Assembly: GCA_019914945.1 (NCBI GenBank)
Contig: CM034107.1
Coordinates: forward strand, 11,408,001 to 11,472,000
Origin: Typha latifolia
Lineage: Eukaryota; Streptophyta; Magnoliopsida; Poales; Typhaceae
Direction of reading: 5' to 3'
Length of the DNA stretch: 64,000 nucleotides
How positions within the stretch are numbered: the stretch's first letter is position 1; each line of letters opens with the position of its first letter. Below are positions 11,240 to 23,501 of the stretch, in pieces. Position numbers and translations under genes: made by a program. Under the pieces are notes generated by a model, which was not told the DNA's origin, did not search any database, and saw only the letters and a list, made by a program, of their open reading frames with translations.

Positions 11240-11533
11240 TCTGCTACCTTAATATTCTTTTGGAACAAAAATACTACTCAAATGAGCAACATATCAAATG
11301 CTTTGATATATATATATATATACACACACATTTGAATTGAAGAGAAGATGAATTACCTTGAGGTGGAGATGAAGATGGAGAAGGAAAAGCTAAAGCTTTA
11401 GAACATTCAGGGTAGCCACAGATGCTCAGCTCCAACAAAAGAAAACAAATTGTAATAAAAGTGCTAGTGTTGTAATGCAAACATGCATGTAGCTATTGCT
11501 GGTGGGTGATGAGATGGTGAAGCTCCAATGCTA

Positions 11534-11542
11534 TTATATATA
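11534..11542 (-). promoter_or_regulatory. TATA box of the GIR1-like gene
   Basis: Minus-strand TATATATAA is the best TATA element upstream of the GIR1-like start codon. The gap to the ATG implies a 5' UTR of roughly 260 bases, which also contains a (TA)n run near 11308-11322. Confidence 0.55.
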
Positions 11543-13364
11543 GAGAGTATTGGAGAGAGACAAAGAGGTCAATAAGTTTTCTTTAATACAACACAACAAT
11601 TACTTTAAATTCTTCTCTCTCTTCTCTCTGTCATATTTTGCTATTCTTATCTTCAAATTTTGGCTTATAGTAGTAGTAGAAGTAGAAGAAGGGAGAGAGT
11701 TGCTTATGGGTGGAAGAGGAGTGCTAATTAAGACCTTTAGAGATTATTAATACAATTATCTTGAAGGGAAAATTGAGAGAAGCGTGCAGTAACTTGGCAT
11801 TATCTTCGTATATCTACCTTTTGATACAGTCCATCATTTGACCACTTCTCAATTAATTTCACCACTTTTAATGTTCCTCCCTTCAATGGAAGTTATTGTT
11901 ACAGTAGCTTCAAAGGCATCGTAGCTAACAAAGTAAATGGAATTGAATGTAGTAGTAGCTCTGGCTTATCTTAATGAATGGCTCTTAAAAGATTCATTAC
12001 TTCAAGTAAAATGGCTCTTTAATGTAAGCCGTAACCATACATCAATGCCACTTGTTTGATTGCAATCTCAACATTAAAAAAAAATTGTAAATAATAAAAA
12101 GAGATTACTTTATCTCTAATATACTCAAAATATAGGGTGTTATACATTTATAACTTTTTCTTCGTATATTAGAGACAGTGGATAAATAAATTAACAAGAA
12201 AAGCAGAGGCCAGTGTTGTCATTTAAGAATGGAGTACCATTTTGGTTACATTTAAGGGGGCATTAATAACCCCCCCCTTATATAATGGAAGCTATAAGGA
12301 TTCCTGAGTCAATGTTATTGCACTAGAGGCCTAGATGGTTTACCTACTTTAAAAAAAAATTGAATTTCTTCCATCATCCACCATGATCCCTTATATATAA
12401 CATTACATGCAGACATGGATCAAGGCTTGAGCTCGACTACATATACAAGTACATTTGACTCTGGACTAGCTGTCCTCATTACTTAAGCACTAGGTAAACT
12501 TAATTGCAGGATATGGTTAAATAGTGGACTATTTATAATTGTAATTAGTTGGTATTGGGAGCCATGCCCATGTGACCAATCTTTATGTTTTGGCAGGCTA
12601 ATGGAGAGATCTTGGGAGATTAATTTAATATTTTTTTTAAAAAGAAGAAAGTGATTTGAAAGAAAGGTTAATGGCATTGATTAGAATAATTTGCTAATTA
12701 TAAAAGTTTGTATGTTAGGTTAATGGTTGTAGTCTAGTTACCATATCCTACTATTTTATGACATGGCTCATTGGTTTGATTCTCTTGTGTAGATGTTAGG
12801 TCATTGGAGTGCTATATACTCGCGCGTATAATTTGGGCTTTAAATAAAAAAAGAAAAGAAAAGTTTGTGTATTAGGTTAAACAATGACAGAACTCATTAG
12901 TTCGATTGGTCACTGGAGCGATGTATATACACATTTTGAGCATAAGTTTACCTAATTGTTTAACTCATATATGGAAGAAGATTAATAATTCTATTAAAAA
13001 AAAGAAGAAAAAGACTTCTTCTTGTGAAATATTAATAAACTCTTTGCATGCTAATTTATAACTTTATAACTGCCAAAGTTTGTCGTTGCGTTTAGGTAAC
13101 GACAAGTAAATATTGACATGAAAGAGATGGGATATTCTAACAGAAGTAAAACCACCCTTTAGTGGTAGCATATGCATAGAAATCAGATACCTTATGTTGG
13201 TTTCTTCTGCTACTAAGGTAGTGGATTCATGGTGGAAACATTAAGATAAACTCATAGAGTCAAAGGGTCTAAGAGTCCAACATGTGTACTTCAAAACTCT
13301 TCATCTTTCTTTCTTTTGTAGGTTTTAATTCTACCTTGAATTTTTTTGCTTATTCTCTTTCTTT

Positions 13365-13402
<38 letters not shown>

Positions 13403-16400
13403 GGTGTGTGTCACACGTACCATAGGCAGTAGATTACAGTGGTATGATTTAATTAGAGCTGCAATTAGAGCATTAATAAAAGATTTAGAGTACATGATTA
13501 GCAAAGACTTTTTTTCATCAACAAGTAGCAGGACATGACTGAATGATGCTTGAAACATTATATAATTTATTTCCTTTCATGGGAGAAGGTATTATAAAAA
13601 TGAATTGGTTCGTGCTACATTAAGTTTTATGTTAAAAGACATGGAGGGGCATGCAACATGCACGTGTGTGCATGACTACATGGCACAGAAGCCAAGGAGC
13701 AGCTCACTAATTAACAAGTCTTAATTATTGTCAACCCCAAGCCCACTCTAATTAATGACAGTAAAGATTGTCTCACCTTTTTTTTCAATTGTTCCTGCAA
13801 ATAATTTAATCATCTAGAATTAGGCATTAAGAAGCTGTCAGATTAAATAATACCTTTGAGCATGGTATGGAGAAAGTTATCACCACTTTTTCTCTCTCAA
13901 CAGTCTGAATAAAGTAATATCTAACCTGTTTGGATAACCTTAATGCAGATGAAATGGAGATATGCAAACATCGTCCACCTTCTAGGTGTGCTTCCAATCC
14001 CAATCTGCATCACTATTCAATTCATCATAGAATAAAAACAAAATCCTTGCATTGAAACGAGACTACAAACGAATATGATAACATTTAGCTTGAAGAGGTG
14101 CCAGCTGAGAAGGAAATAAAGAACATTTACTGTATTAATTCTATTGACTCACAGTCCAATGCAATGCACATAATATGCATTCTTGCTGTTCTACATATAA
14201 TAAAAAGAAGAAAAGAAACAGAACACTTCCCAATATTGGCACAGTAGTTTCTTTAGAAGAATCTAAACACTTCAGTAACCATCTCTGGCTGAATCATGTT
14301 GTCATGGGCTACTCTTGTAAGGCTCAGAAGCCTTCAAGGCATGTATAAAGTCAAAATTGAGACAGACAGGAAGAAACAGATTGCGCACGGTCAAGAACAC
14401 AAGAACCTTTATATGCAGTGAAATTGATTTTCTCACCTACTATTCAATTTCTTGAAAGGAAGGTGAACTCTAAGGCCATCATACCAAAAGGCTACAAATA
14501 AAGCACAGTTTCTGGAGAGACTTGAGTAACTATCGCAAAGCTGAATTATCCAGCAAACTTTGTCCTGAAAAAGAAAAAAAATATTGAGACCATAAAGGAA
14601 ATCAACAAGGAAATAACATGCTGACACAACCATGCTTAATTTCTGCGAAAAATTGAAAAACGATCATTGCACAAAAACATCATTCCCTTTTATTCAGGTT
14701 CCCCTTTGGAGTACAACATAAAGAATTTTGATTACATCATGTTCACCTGGTGTAAGCCACTAAAATAGTTGGGATAACAGCTTGTTTTTGTTATTGCAAG
14801 TTTACCTTGCACACATTCCAAGTATGACTGCAGACAAGCAAGTTATTACTTGGAGACTGCCCAGATAAAACAACAGCAACTGATGCAGTCTTTGCATACA
14901 GAGTTAGAACACGATGGAAAGGTACAGAGTGTGAAGCCTACACGTTGAGAGAGATCTATAGCAGTGACATTCACTAACTATTATAGATTTTGGCTAATCA
15001 GTTCCATGTGAAGAAGAAACCTCATCTCAAAACAAATGAATCAGCTAACCATGAAGCCAATCATTTGAAATTTAAAGGTACATGCTGCCTATCAAATGAG
15101 TGTAATTCCTGTTGACTGGAAATCCAGGAGGCAAAACAAATGAGTCAGCTATCCATGTATTCGATATGTACATGATGCCTATCCAGTGAGCATAATTTCC
15201 AGTTGAACGGAAAATTCCAGAGGTGCATAAATGAGTCCAGACCGCTCTCTTCTGTTATGAGAAGAACAATGTGAAGATGGATAAAAGTACTAATAAATGC
15301 AAATAAATAAATAAATAATGGTAGAAATCTGATTGTTCAGCTATTACATCAGGCCTTATGATGTAGTGATAAAGCTTTAGAAAACTAGGTTACTGGATTT
15401 AACAAGGTTCACAACTATTCTATCCAATAATTTTAAGACGAGAAAAAAAAAATCTAGCAACTCCAAGAGCGACCACAGAATGTCATAATCAAACACCAAT
15501 AAAAGTCTCACCTCAAACAGAGTTCTAATGGACTGCAAATAAAATTTCAACTTTAACTCCCACAGTTACTATCTAGCTGGAGATACTGGGTAAGTATTAT
15601 CATTTCAAAAGAAAGTACAGCCAAACTGACCCAAAAAAGTGTGATCTTCATGTTGACAGTGTTAGAATACATTAAAGAAACATAAGCAGATTACTTTTGT
15701 TTGCTTTTCCTCTTGTTCTTTTGGTTATTTGTGTGCTTGGTATTTCACCGATATCTGGGTAGTGTTAATCTTTAATCTACAAAATGTATTAGTTGCCATC
15801 GACAGATGCTATCAACTTCATTTAATCCACTACCTATCATGTTTCCTTTTAAACCATTTGAGATGATAATATGGTCTGCTTTCCACAGAAAAGATGGAAA
15901 AAAGGAAGTAAGCAAGCAACCTACTACAGATACATTATTCAAAAGATAATATGTGAAAGCAGATAGATCATACTTTTTTAGATTAGATAAGCTGTAAAGA
16001 TTCCTTAATAGGTATATGGCAAAGAAACTTCTCTTTTCCAGCAGAAACAACATAGAGATTCTGAAGAGTTTTACAACACGTGTAATAGTGTCATTATTAC
16101 CATTTTCACAGCCTAGATCTCCAGAGTGGGTTTAGCATCAGACAAGCATTATTTCTAGTATCAAATGCTGCATCCCTCAAATGACCAGACAAGTAGACAC
16201 CATGCAAGTTATCCACAAAATGAGAGAATACATGCACATGCAATGCACCTTATGCACATGGATTTGCAGAGAGAGAGAATTTAAAAATCAAATATGGTAT
16301 AGTAATAAAAGTATAGTATACAAAAGCATGTGCTTCAATTCTTAAAGCCTTAAACTACAGAAAGGGGCGATACCAAGAAACTTACTGCACACTTTTGCAG

Positions 16401-17429
16401 CTTTTATAGTTTTTTCATGGCCTGAAAGCTATACCAACAAATATCGAGATCCAAACATGAATGAACTGAAAGCTATAACAACTTATAATTTTTGCGGAAT
16501 ATAACTGCACTCAGCCCACTTTTCTTAATAAAAAATTATATTTTTTGCAGGTCTTAAATCAAGAGGATTTTAATCACATGTTCTGTAAATAAATAAAAAA
16601 TACTACCTCATTATTTCCTCTTGTTTTGCAGAAGAAATTTCGCTATAATTAATCTTGAAAGGTTGATCATTGTATTGTCAGAAAATATTTATCCTGAAAA
16701 AAAAAAGATTGTTAGAATTTGGGCTCTGATCCTTTCATGACAATTGGAATAATATCAGAACTGTAAGGTGCCAGATTAGTGAGCTTTAGATATTCTGGAA
16801 ATATTGATTTATTTGCTCTTCCAAGATTTGACAACTATCTGAAAGAAAAACAAGGAAATCTAAATTAAGAAATAAGAATATATTAGTTGGAACGGAAACT
16901 AAAACAAGAACGTTGAAGCACTCAGATAGATCATATTCCCAATGGCCTTCCACAAACATGAGATGACTAATATTTTTTTGCCTGCTAGTTGTTAGAAGTT
17001 CTTGTAAGCAGGCATCTAAAACTTGGAGAATCTTACAGTAAGACAAGAAATAAAATTCTGTCACAAAATACTGATAAGTGATAAGGCATTAATAAAAGGT
17101 ACCTGAGCATAAATCTTGATTTTATGTGCTTATCAAACGATGGAATCGAGAACGTGGCAGGATGTTGCAAGCAATATAGTTAACTACTGGACCATCAGAG
17201 TATGTTCATTTCCAAGGAAATACAGGTCGTTTAGTTACTATTTGAGCTTATGAAATGTGGAAGCACCGAAGCAAATTTTGCACCTTCTGCTCCAACATCA
17301 GATACGGATGGTAAACCTCTTTCTTTCTTTGAAACTTACATATCTAACACTTTCAAATTTGAGCAATCGAAAGGTTTTAAGGAAGCTGCTCTTCATGTCT
17401 ATCTGGATCGTACCAAGAATACTCTTTTT
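11543..17429. other. Nearly 6 kb gene-poor AT-rich stretch
   Basis: I read both strands and found no protein family, no transposon protein and no RNA gene. It holds a 31-base T run (13367-13397), a short AAATA array (15301-15320) and many small random open frames. The part next to 17430 probably contains the 3' UTR of the PPR gene. Confidence 0.45.
13367..13397. repeat. Poly-T tract
   Basis: An uninterrupted run of about 31 T residues follows a pyrimidine-rich stretch. This could be the tail of an old minus-strand retrocopy or SINE, but no body of such an element is recognisable beside it. Confidence 0.8.
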
Positions 17430-19079
17430 TTAAGGCAAAATCCGAGTACAACCAGGTATCTTCCTGACTCCACTTTCTCTCATCATAGTCCTCAGCTCTG
17501 ACACAGCTGCCCATCTATTGGCAACTGCATAAATATTTGATAAAGAGACATAGTTACCTGCATTCTGTGGTTCTATTTGGAAGAGCTTATTTGCTACAAC
17601 ATTTCCAAGATCAATGTCACAATACAGCCTGCATGCACCTAATAATGCACCCCAAGCTCCAGCATGAGGCTCAACAGGCATTAACTTTACAAGCTCATAT
17701 GCCTCATTTAACCTCCCTGACCGACCAAGAAGATCCACCATGCATGCATAATGGTCTGCAGATGGAACAATTAAATACTCATTCCTCATCAAATCAAAGT
17801 ACTTCTTCCCTTCTTCAACTAGGCCAGCATGGCTACATGCTGTGAGAACCACTGTGAATGCAACATTATCGGGTGAAAGCCCATCTTGCAGCATCCGCGA
17901 GAAAAGGTCAACGGCCTTAGCTCCCAACCCATGAAGACAATACCCTTGCATCATGGAACAGTATGAAATGACATCCTTATCTGGCATCGACTCAAACAAA
18001 CTTGCAGCCCTTTCAATGTTGCCACACTTTGCATTCATATCTATAAGACCAGCCAAAATGCGGGCATTCTTCACATCAATCAAACTCTGGGCAACATAAG
18101 AATCAGCCCATTTAGCCATTTCAAGACTACCCAACTGCGAGGAAGCCGACATCAATCCCACCACAATATACTCATCAGGTTGTATACCCTGCTCATATAA
18201 CTCAAAGAACATCCTCAAGGCCTCACCAGGTCGACCATTCTGCACATAACCTGAGATCATCACTGACCAAATGAACAAATCTCTCTCCTCCAATTCCTCA
18301 AACAATGATCTTGCAGACACCATATCTCCAGCCTTTACAAACCCATCAATCAACGTCGTAAATGAAACCTCATCCCTGTTAGGCATTTCAGCAAACAACC
18401 TCTGAGCACTTATCAAATCCCTAAATTTCACATAACCAGCGATCATAACGTTCCAAGTTACCGCATTTTTGGTTGGCATTTCATCAAACAGGTACTTTGC
18501 AGACGCCAAATCGCCAAAGGTCAAGTACCCACTTATAATCGCAGTCCAAGTCACCTCATTTCTGACCTCCATCGAGTCAAAGAGAGCCCGGGCGGCAGAT
18601 ATTTTTCCGCACTTGGAGTAGAAGTCGACAAGGGCGGTGCGGACGAACAGATCGTTATCGAGGCCGTAGCAGAGGGCAACGGCATGGGCGGACGCACCGG
18701 TGCCAAAGGCGGAAGCTTTAGAGCAAGCAGAGAGGAGGGAAGGGAAAGAAAAGGCGTCCGGAGGCAGAGGAGAGCGGCGCCGAAGGAGGTTGAAGTGGGC
18801 GACGGCAGAGAAGAGAGTGGAGTGGCGGGAGAGGGCGGAGAGGACGGCGTTGAAGAGGAGGAGGGATGGGGAGGATACGACAGCGAAGGCGGCGGCGGCG
18901 TAGGAAGGGGAGGAGAAGGAATCGCAGAGGGAGACGAAGCGGGCGAGGAGGTGATGATGTTGGTCGAGACCTTTGCGGATGATGACGGCGTGGATCTGGG
19001 TCAGATCGCGAAGGCTGCGGCAGGAAGCGAGGAGACCAGCGACGGAGGGAGAAGACTGACGGCGAAGGAGGTGGGTCAT
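17430..19079 (-). CDS. Pentatricopeptide repeat protein, PLS class with E domain
   Basis: A single intronless frame of 549 residues. After a short basic, Ser-rich N-terminus with possible organelle targeting, PLS-type repeats run from about residue 50 to 480, with recurring NVMIAGYVK, TLIDGFVKAGD, SVMISGYVQNGRPGEAL and TACSHAGLVEEGKKYFDLM signatures. The E motif follows (GAWGALLGACRLY...LSNIYAVANRW). It stops at GVRKIPGCTRILP, just where relatives continue as GCSWIE, so there is no DYW deaminase domain. Such proteins bind single-stranded organelle RNA and direct C-to-U editing or processing in mitochondria or chloroplasts. The 5' end is strikingly GC-rich. It diverges from the RRM gene across about 225 bp. 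The closest remembered match is the At5g37570 type; the RNA target is unknown. Confidence 0.93.
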   Translation of the reverse strand: MTHLLRRQSSPSVAGLLASCRSLRDLTQIHAVIIRKGLDQHHHLLARFVSLCDSFSSPSYAAAAFAVVSSPSLLLFNAVLSALSRHSTLFSAVAHFNLLRRRSPLPPDAFSFPSLLSACSKASAFGTGASAHAVALCYGLDNDLFVRTALVDFYSKCGKISAARALFDSMEVRNEVTWTAIISGYLTFGDLASAKYLFDEMPTKNAVTWNVMIAGYVKFRDLISAQRLFAEMPNRDEVSFTTLIDGFVKAGDMVSARSLFEELEERDLFIWSVMISGYVQNGRPGEALRMFFELYEQGIQPDEYIVVGLMSASSQLGSLEMAKWADSYVAQSLIDVKNARILAGLIDMNAKCGNIERAASLFESMPDKDVISYCSMMQGYCLHGLGAKAVDLFSRMLQDGLSPDNVAFTVVLTACSHAGLVEEGKKYFDLMRNEYLIVPSADHYACMVDLLGRSGRLNEAYELVKLMPVEPHAGAWGALLGACRLYCDIDLGNVVANKLFQIEPQNAGNYVSLSNIYAVANRWAAVSELRTMMRESGVRKIPGCTRILP

Positions 19080-19303
19080 AGAAGGGCGGAGAGGAGGGAA
19101 AAGGCATTGGCGGGAGCAGCAGATGTGCCCAGTTTGGTTTTGCTATTTTACTAAAATTTCAGGGTTTGAATTAAAAATAATGAAATGACAGGGAGTGAAA
19201 CGCAATAAAGATTTAATGTGGGTTGTGGAATGACAAAATCACTTCAAAAAATTTAATCGAAATCACTACAGACAGTCTACAGAGCATAGTCGAGAGCTTA
19301 CCT
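19080..19303. promoter_or_regulatory. Compact divergent intergenic region between PPR and RRM genes
   Basis: Only about 224 bases separate the two start codons, so the 5' UTRs and promoters of both genes must overlap here. No clear TATA box is seen on either strand. Both products are predicted organellar RNA-binding proteins, which fits a shared promoter, though co-regulation is inference. Confidence 0.6.
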
Positions 19304-20813
19304 ATGGCGGTTCTCCGAGTAGTGTCGCGCTTCTTCACGGAAAGAAGCAACCACTTCTCCCTTCTCCCACGACCTCCATTGAACCCTAGGTTTCTTCTTC
19401 CCTCTCAGCTCGTCTCCTCCAGAGGGGTCGCGCACAAGCTCTTCATCGGAGGTGCAAACGCTCTTCTGGTTGTTTTCTAGTTATCGTACTATTTGGTATT
19501 TGAAGTGGTAATTATGTATTTGATTGTCTTATTCACTTCAATCTATCGAAGAAATGGAGTAAAAACTCTCCTTTTGGTTCTGATGAATTTGTTGGTTTTG
19601 GATTGAAATGGTGCAGTCGTGGTGTTCGACAGTTTGCTGATGTTAACTAAAGTCAGAAATATGATTAGTTTGATAGAAATTGGAAATTGAAAATAAATCT
19701 ATATCTCTCAACGTGGCTTTAGGTAATGACTAACTTGTTGGGTATAAAACAGCAACAAATGCTAGTGTCAACTACTTTGGTCGGTTATTTGGATCTTTTT
19801 CTGGTATTCATTATCTTTATTAAATTAGATACTATCATGTCTTCTGTCAATCCTTGAAACTTTCAGATGAAATCCCTTACACTGAGCAACCACAGAAGAG
19901 GAAAACGCCTTCTAGTTAGACTTAAATCCACAATTTAGATAATTTATCTTTCAGTTTTCCTCTCCAATTGCCTCCCCTCTGTTGAGATGCAATGCTTTGA
20001 TCACACAAATGTAATCCTTTATGGATGAGGTTTCTTGTCTTCGACACATCCTAATCAATGGATAAGCAAGTGACATGCCATGTGTTATTTTTATTTTGGA
20101 CTTTCTAATATTTATAGGCCTTCCTATTGTAGAATTCCTTGAGAACTTATGAAGCTCAATGCATTTGAATTTTGAAGCACAAGGTAGAACGTCATTGTGT
20201 CTTTTCTCATTGGAACTAAAATGCATGATGAGGATTGTCCAAGAGGCTTTTACTAGCCATATACCTACTTTTGTTTTGGAAGCTAGATAGTTAGCACCTT
20301 GGTTTATACCTTCTCTATGTCAAACCAAATGCAGGGCTTTCATTCTACACAACAGAGGAGGCCTTATCTGAAGCCTTCTCACAGTTTGGCCAAGTGATTG
20401 AAGGTATTCATCTTTGTTCCAAAAATTGATTGTTATTCCTTCCTGTTGTTGGATAAAGGTAATTATACAAGCATGATTTATCTTCAGCGAAAATTATCAT
20501 GGATAAAGTCTCTGTTAGATCAAAAGGATTTGGATTTGTAACATTTGCCTCAGAAGATGAAGCCCACAAAGCCCTCACGGAAATGAATGGCAAGGTAAGA
20601 AGACTTCTCCGTCGCATGTTAGATTGTGTCCATCTTTGGATTGGTTTCAATTTGTCCTCTAATCAAGCTTTAAATAGGCGTATCTAATTTAATTTTTTTC
20701 TGCAGATCTTAAATGGAAGAGTAGTTTATGTTGATAATGCAAAAGCCAAGCCACGTTTTGATGATTCTCATCCAATTGCTAGAGGGCCACCCGAGCCAGC
20801 TGATGGTAACTGA
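19304..20813 (+). CDS. Organellar (mitochondrial-type) single-RRM RNA-binding protein
   Basis: Four exons at 19304-19451, 20335-20403, 20488-20594 and 20706-20813 join in phase to give 143 residues. Residues 1-43 are Arg/Ser-rich with few acidic residues, like a mitochondrial presequence. One RRM follows, with RNP2 LFIGGL at 46-51 and RNP1 KGFGFVTF at 85-92, ending [15 protein letters not shown]. It resembles the mitochondrial glycine-rich RNA-binding proteins (GRP/RBG and ORRM-like) but lacks the glycine-rich tail. The TGA lies directly after GATGGTAACTGA, which also looks like a weak splice donor (G|GTAACT). The true C-terminus could therefore be one exon longer, though I found no convincing next exon. 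Confidence 0.87.
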
Positions 20814-21792
20814 TATTTTTGTTGATACTATTTTCCTGTATAATCCAAGAACTAAGCCTACTTAGAACTAGGTAAAAAAAAATCAAAAACTTTCCATAGC
20901 ATACTTTTAGTCCAAAATTTCTTTCTAAACTTTGATGTTCCGGAATTATAAATGAACTCCTTTTTATCTCTCTCAGTTGATGTAATTCAAAGTTACCCCT
21001 CATATATGCAAGTCTTGCTGCTGCTGCTCTTTGTTAAAAGAAAATTACTGCATTTGCTTTTATGATTCTAGAATAAAGAGGTTGTCGGTGTCAGGCTATA
21101 TTTGTTCGTCTGTGTAGTTCACCGTCGTGATCAATGACAAGTACAAGTGATCTTACTGAAGCAATTAGCAGTGTCTGCTTCTGCACATAATCGTAACTAG
21201 TACCTCCTCTCTCTTTTTTATGTGTGTTTTTTTACCTTCATTTGCTAGGATTTCTCTTTCAAACATGCTCTGTGCTATTAAAAATGTGCTCTTTTTTTCC
21301 TCTTGAACTGTAGTAGGATTCCCCTATCAGCTTAACATTTTCAAACACTAGAAAGCAAAGTTAGGTATAGATGATGATTTTTTAAGTGGAGAATTTTCTA
21401 CACGGCTCTCAACTCACATCATAAACGACAACGAGTGATAGTAAATGATGTGCGCTGACATGAAATGGTTGAAGTATTCAACACTCTCAGGCGGATTCAG
21501 CTGAAACAGATTGGCTGGTCAGCAGTCACAGAGGTAGGAGACAATACAAGCTGACTCAGTCAGTGGTCTTCTTAATGGCTTTGCTGAACCCCCTTACAGT
21601 GGGTGGCAGTTGTATCTATATTCTATACTATTAGCCAGCATGGAAGAATTTTCTTTCTTGCTTTTTGTTGTGCATGTAGGGTTGTAGGTGCTAACAATTC
21701 TAACTCTTTGATATCTTCATATTGAAACATTCTTTCCACTACTTTCATTTCTAGATATTATAATCACTTCTATGTGACTTTTAAACATAGAA

Positions 21793-21845
<53 letters not shown>
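21793..21845. repeat. (AT)n(AG)n compound microsatellite
   Basis: About eight AT units followed directly by about eighteen AG units. Confidence 0.9.
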
Positions 21846-21848
<3 letters not shown>

Positions 21849-22239
21849 AGAAAGAGCATGATAGTATATGTATTTATTTAGGGGTAAAATACATATTACT
21901 CTATGTAGTTAAACCAAATTCTAAAGTGTTTTCCTTAATTTTTATTTATGTCATTATTTACCGTTGTAGTTTTTCCGTCAAAACTAATAGTGAAAGTTAT
22001 TTTCTATTAAAATTGTTCAACTTTTGGCCCTTTTTTTACAACCTCTGATCATTTTATCTTTTGTATTATCTCTTTGTTAAAAGGTTGCAATGTTGAAAAA
22101 TATGAAAGTGAGAAAATTAAGATGAAAGAAACAAAAGACAGAAAAAAAAATCATTTAAATTTTAATTTTTAAATTAATTGATGTAAAATAAAAATATATT
22201 CTGGTTAATTTGTATTAAAATTAATGTTTGTTAAGTAGT

Positions 22240-22274
<35 letters not shown>
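22240..22274. repeat. (AT)n(GT)n compound microsatellite
   Basis: About eight AT units turn into about nine GT units without a break. Confidence 0.9.
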
Positions 22275-22580
22275 TAGAACTATAAAGAGATTAAGGGACA
22301 CAAACAAAATTTCTAAAGGAATACTCAAAATTTTGGCCCACCAAGGGTGTAAATTATATTTCATTCATTCATCTAATTACAAATATTGTTTTATGAAGAT
22401 TTATTAAGATATGCATATATAAATATAATGAAAAGGAAAAAAAAAAAAAAAAAAGGTCATTGCAGACTTGTCAGCAATCCATACATCCAATTAGAAAACC
22501 TTTCCGCAGTAAATTACCATATTGCCCTGTAGTAGTTAGCCATTATTTTCAACTTTACCCCTCCTCCCGGTCCAAAGATG

Positions 22581-23501
22581 TCACCTGAACGCCACCATCA
22601 GTACGAAGGCCACGAATGCGGCGGCGCCGACCGCCGTGCAGCAAAAGTCCACCAAAAACTCCCCCCTCGCCTTCTTCTCCCTCCTCCACCTCTTCCCCTT
22701 TACGAATTCTTCGTACTCCCTCTTCACCTCCTCTTCTTCCCCCCTCCTTCGCCTCCGGCCTTCCATCGCCGCCGCTAAGATTACCAAACTGTCCCTCCCG
22801 CTCGCCGTAATCCCGTCGGCGTCCTCCACCCCCAGGCTGATCTCGCTCACGTGCCCCGCCTCCTCCCCGCACGTTACCACCGCCTCGAACGCGAATCCCG
22901 AGATGGCCGTCGCGAACCGGACCAGCGTCTCGCCCGTGTACCAGTGCCGCTCCACGGCGACCGGGCTCCGGCTCGAGATGTTGACTGCGCGCCGCCGCGC
23001 GGGGTCGATCACGATCCAGCTCAGGCTCAGCTCCGCCGGGGAGGTCACCGGCGCCGGCGGCGGATCCTTCCGGTCGAGGGCGTCGACCCGGAAGGGGGAG
23101 CCGAGGAACCACGGCGAGGAGGCGTCGGTCTCGACGACGCGGGAGAAGACGGGCTTGCCCCCGTGGTAGAGGTCGACCGCGGAGATGAGCTGGAGGGGGA
23201 CCGGGACCCCGGAGTCCAACGTGGCGGACTCGGATTGGGGGAAGGAGTGCGCGTCGGCGAAGAGGGCGCGGTGGGAGAGGGAGAGGAGACGTGGATGGCC
23301 AAGAGAGGGCCACGTGGACAGGCATATTTCGCGCCAAAGGGCGGGGTCGGTGGCCAGCGACCGGAGGTGGGAAGTGGCGCAGCCGGCAGCCGCGAGGGCC
23401 GGCCCGTCCAGTAGCCTCAGAGCACGCCTCAAAACGTCGGGGTGGATGTCCTCTATGGTGGTGCTCATCGATGAAGTGGCGGCGCCGCTGCCGTGCGCCA
23501 T
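22581..23501 (-). CDS. F-box protein with C-terminal membrane segment (At2g27310-like)
   Basis: One exon encodes 306 residues. An F-box-like domain covers residues about 15-60 (IHPDVLRRALRLLDGPALAAAGCATSHLRSL...LWREICLSTWPSL); it would bind SKP1/ASK as the substrate receptor of an SCF ubiquitin ligase. A mixed region with the conserved SLSWIVIDPARRRAVNISS and ISGFAFEAVVTCGEEAGHVSEISL segments follows. Near the end come a basic and acidic stretch (RRRRRGEEEEVKREYEEF) and a hydrophobic span at about 285-304, probably a single membrane anchor, as in At2g27310-type proteins. It is very GC-rich (shadow frames are open on both strands). The first ATG is chosen; a second in-frame Met at residue 12 (MSTTIEDIHP) is also possible. 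The substrate is unknown. Confidence 0.9.
   Translation of the reverse strand: MAHGSGAATSSMSTTIEDIHPDVLRRALRLLDGPALAAAGCATSHLRSLATDPALWREICLSTWPSLGHPRLLSLSHRALFADAHSFPQSESATLDSGVPVPLQLISAVDLYHGGKPVFSRVVETDASSPWFLGSPFRVDALDRKDPPPAPVTSPAELSLSWIVIDPARRRAVNISSRSPVAVERHWYTGETLVRFATAISGFAFEAVVTCGEEAGHVSEISLGVEDADGITASGRDSLVILAAAMEGRRRRRGEEEEVKREYEEFVKGKRWRREKKARGEFLVDFCCTAVGAAAFVAFVLMVAFR

Larger units (their letters stand above)
20814..22580. other. Intergenic region with two compound microsatellites
   Basis: No gene was recognised between the RRM gene and the convergent F-box gene. It includes (AT)n(AG)n at 21793-21845, (AT)n(GT)n at 22240-22274 and an A run at 22437-22455. Confidence 0.5.

Noticed and set aside
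13367..13397. Poly-T tract as the tail of a minus-strand retrocopy
   Set aside because: The adjacent sequence has no SINE boxes (pol III A/B) or gene similarity that I can see.
14433..17064. Minus-strand short frames downstream of the PPR gene
   Set aside because: No conserved motifs, AT-rich composition and no coherent splicing; treated as chance frames or UTR.
18684..19154. Open frames of 129-156 residues on both strands over the PPR start
   Set aside because: They are GC-rich shadow frames of the PPR coding region with low-complexity composition and no family match.
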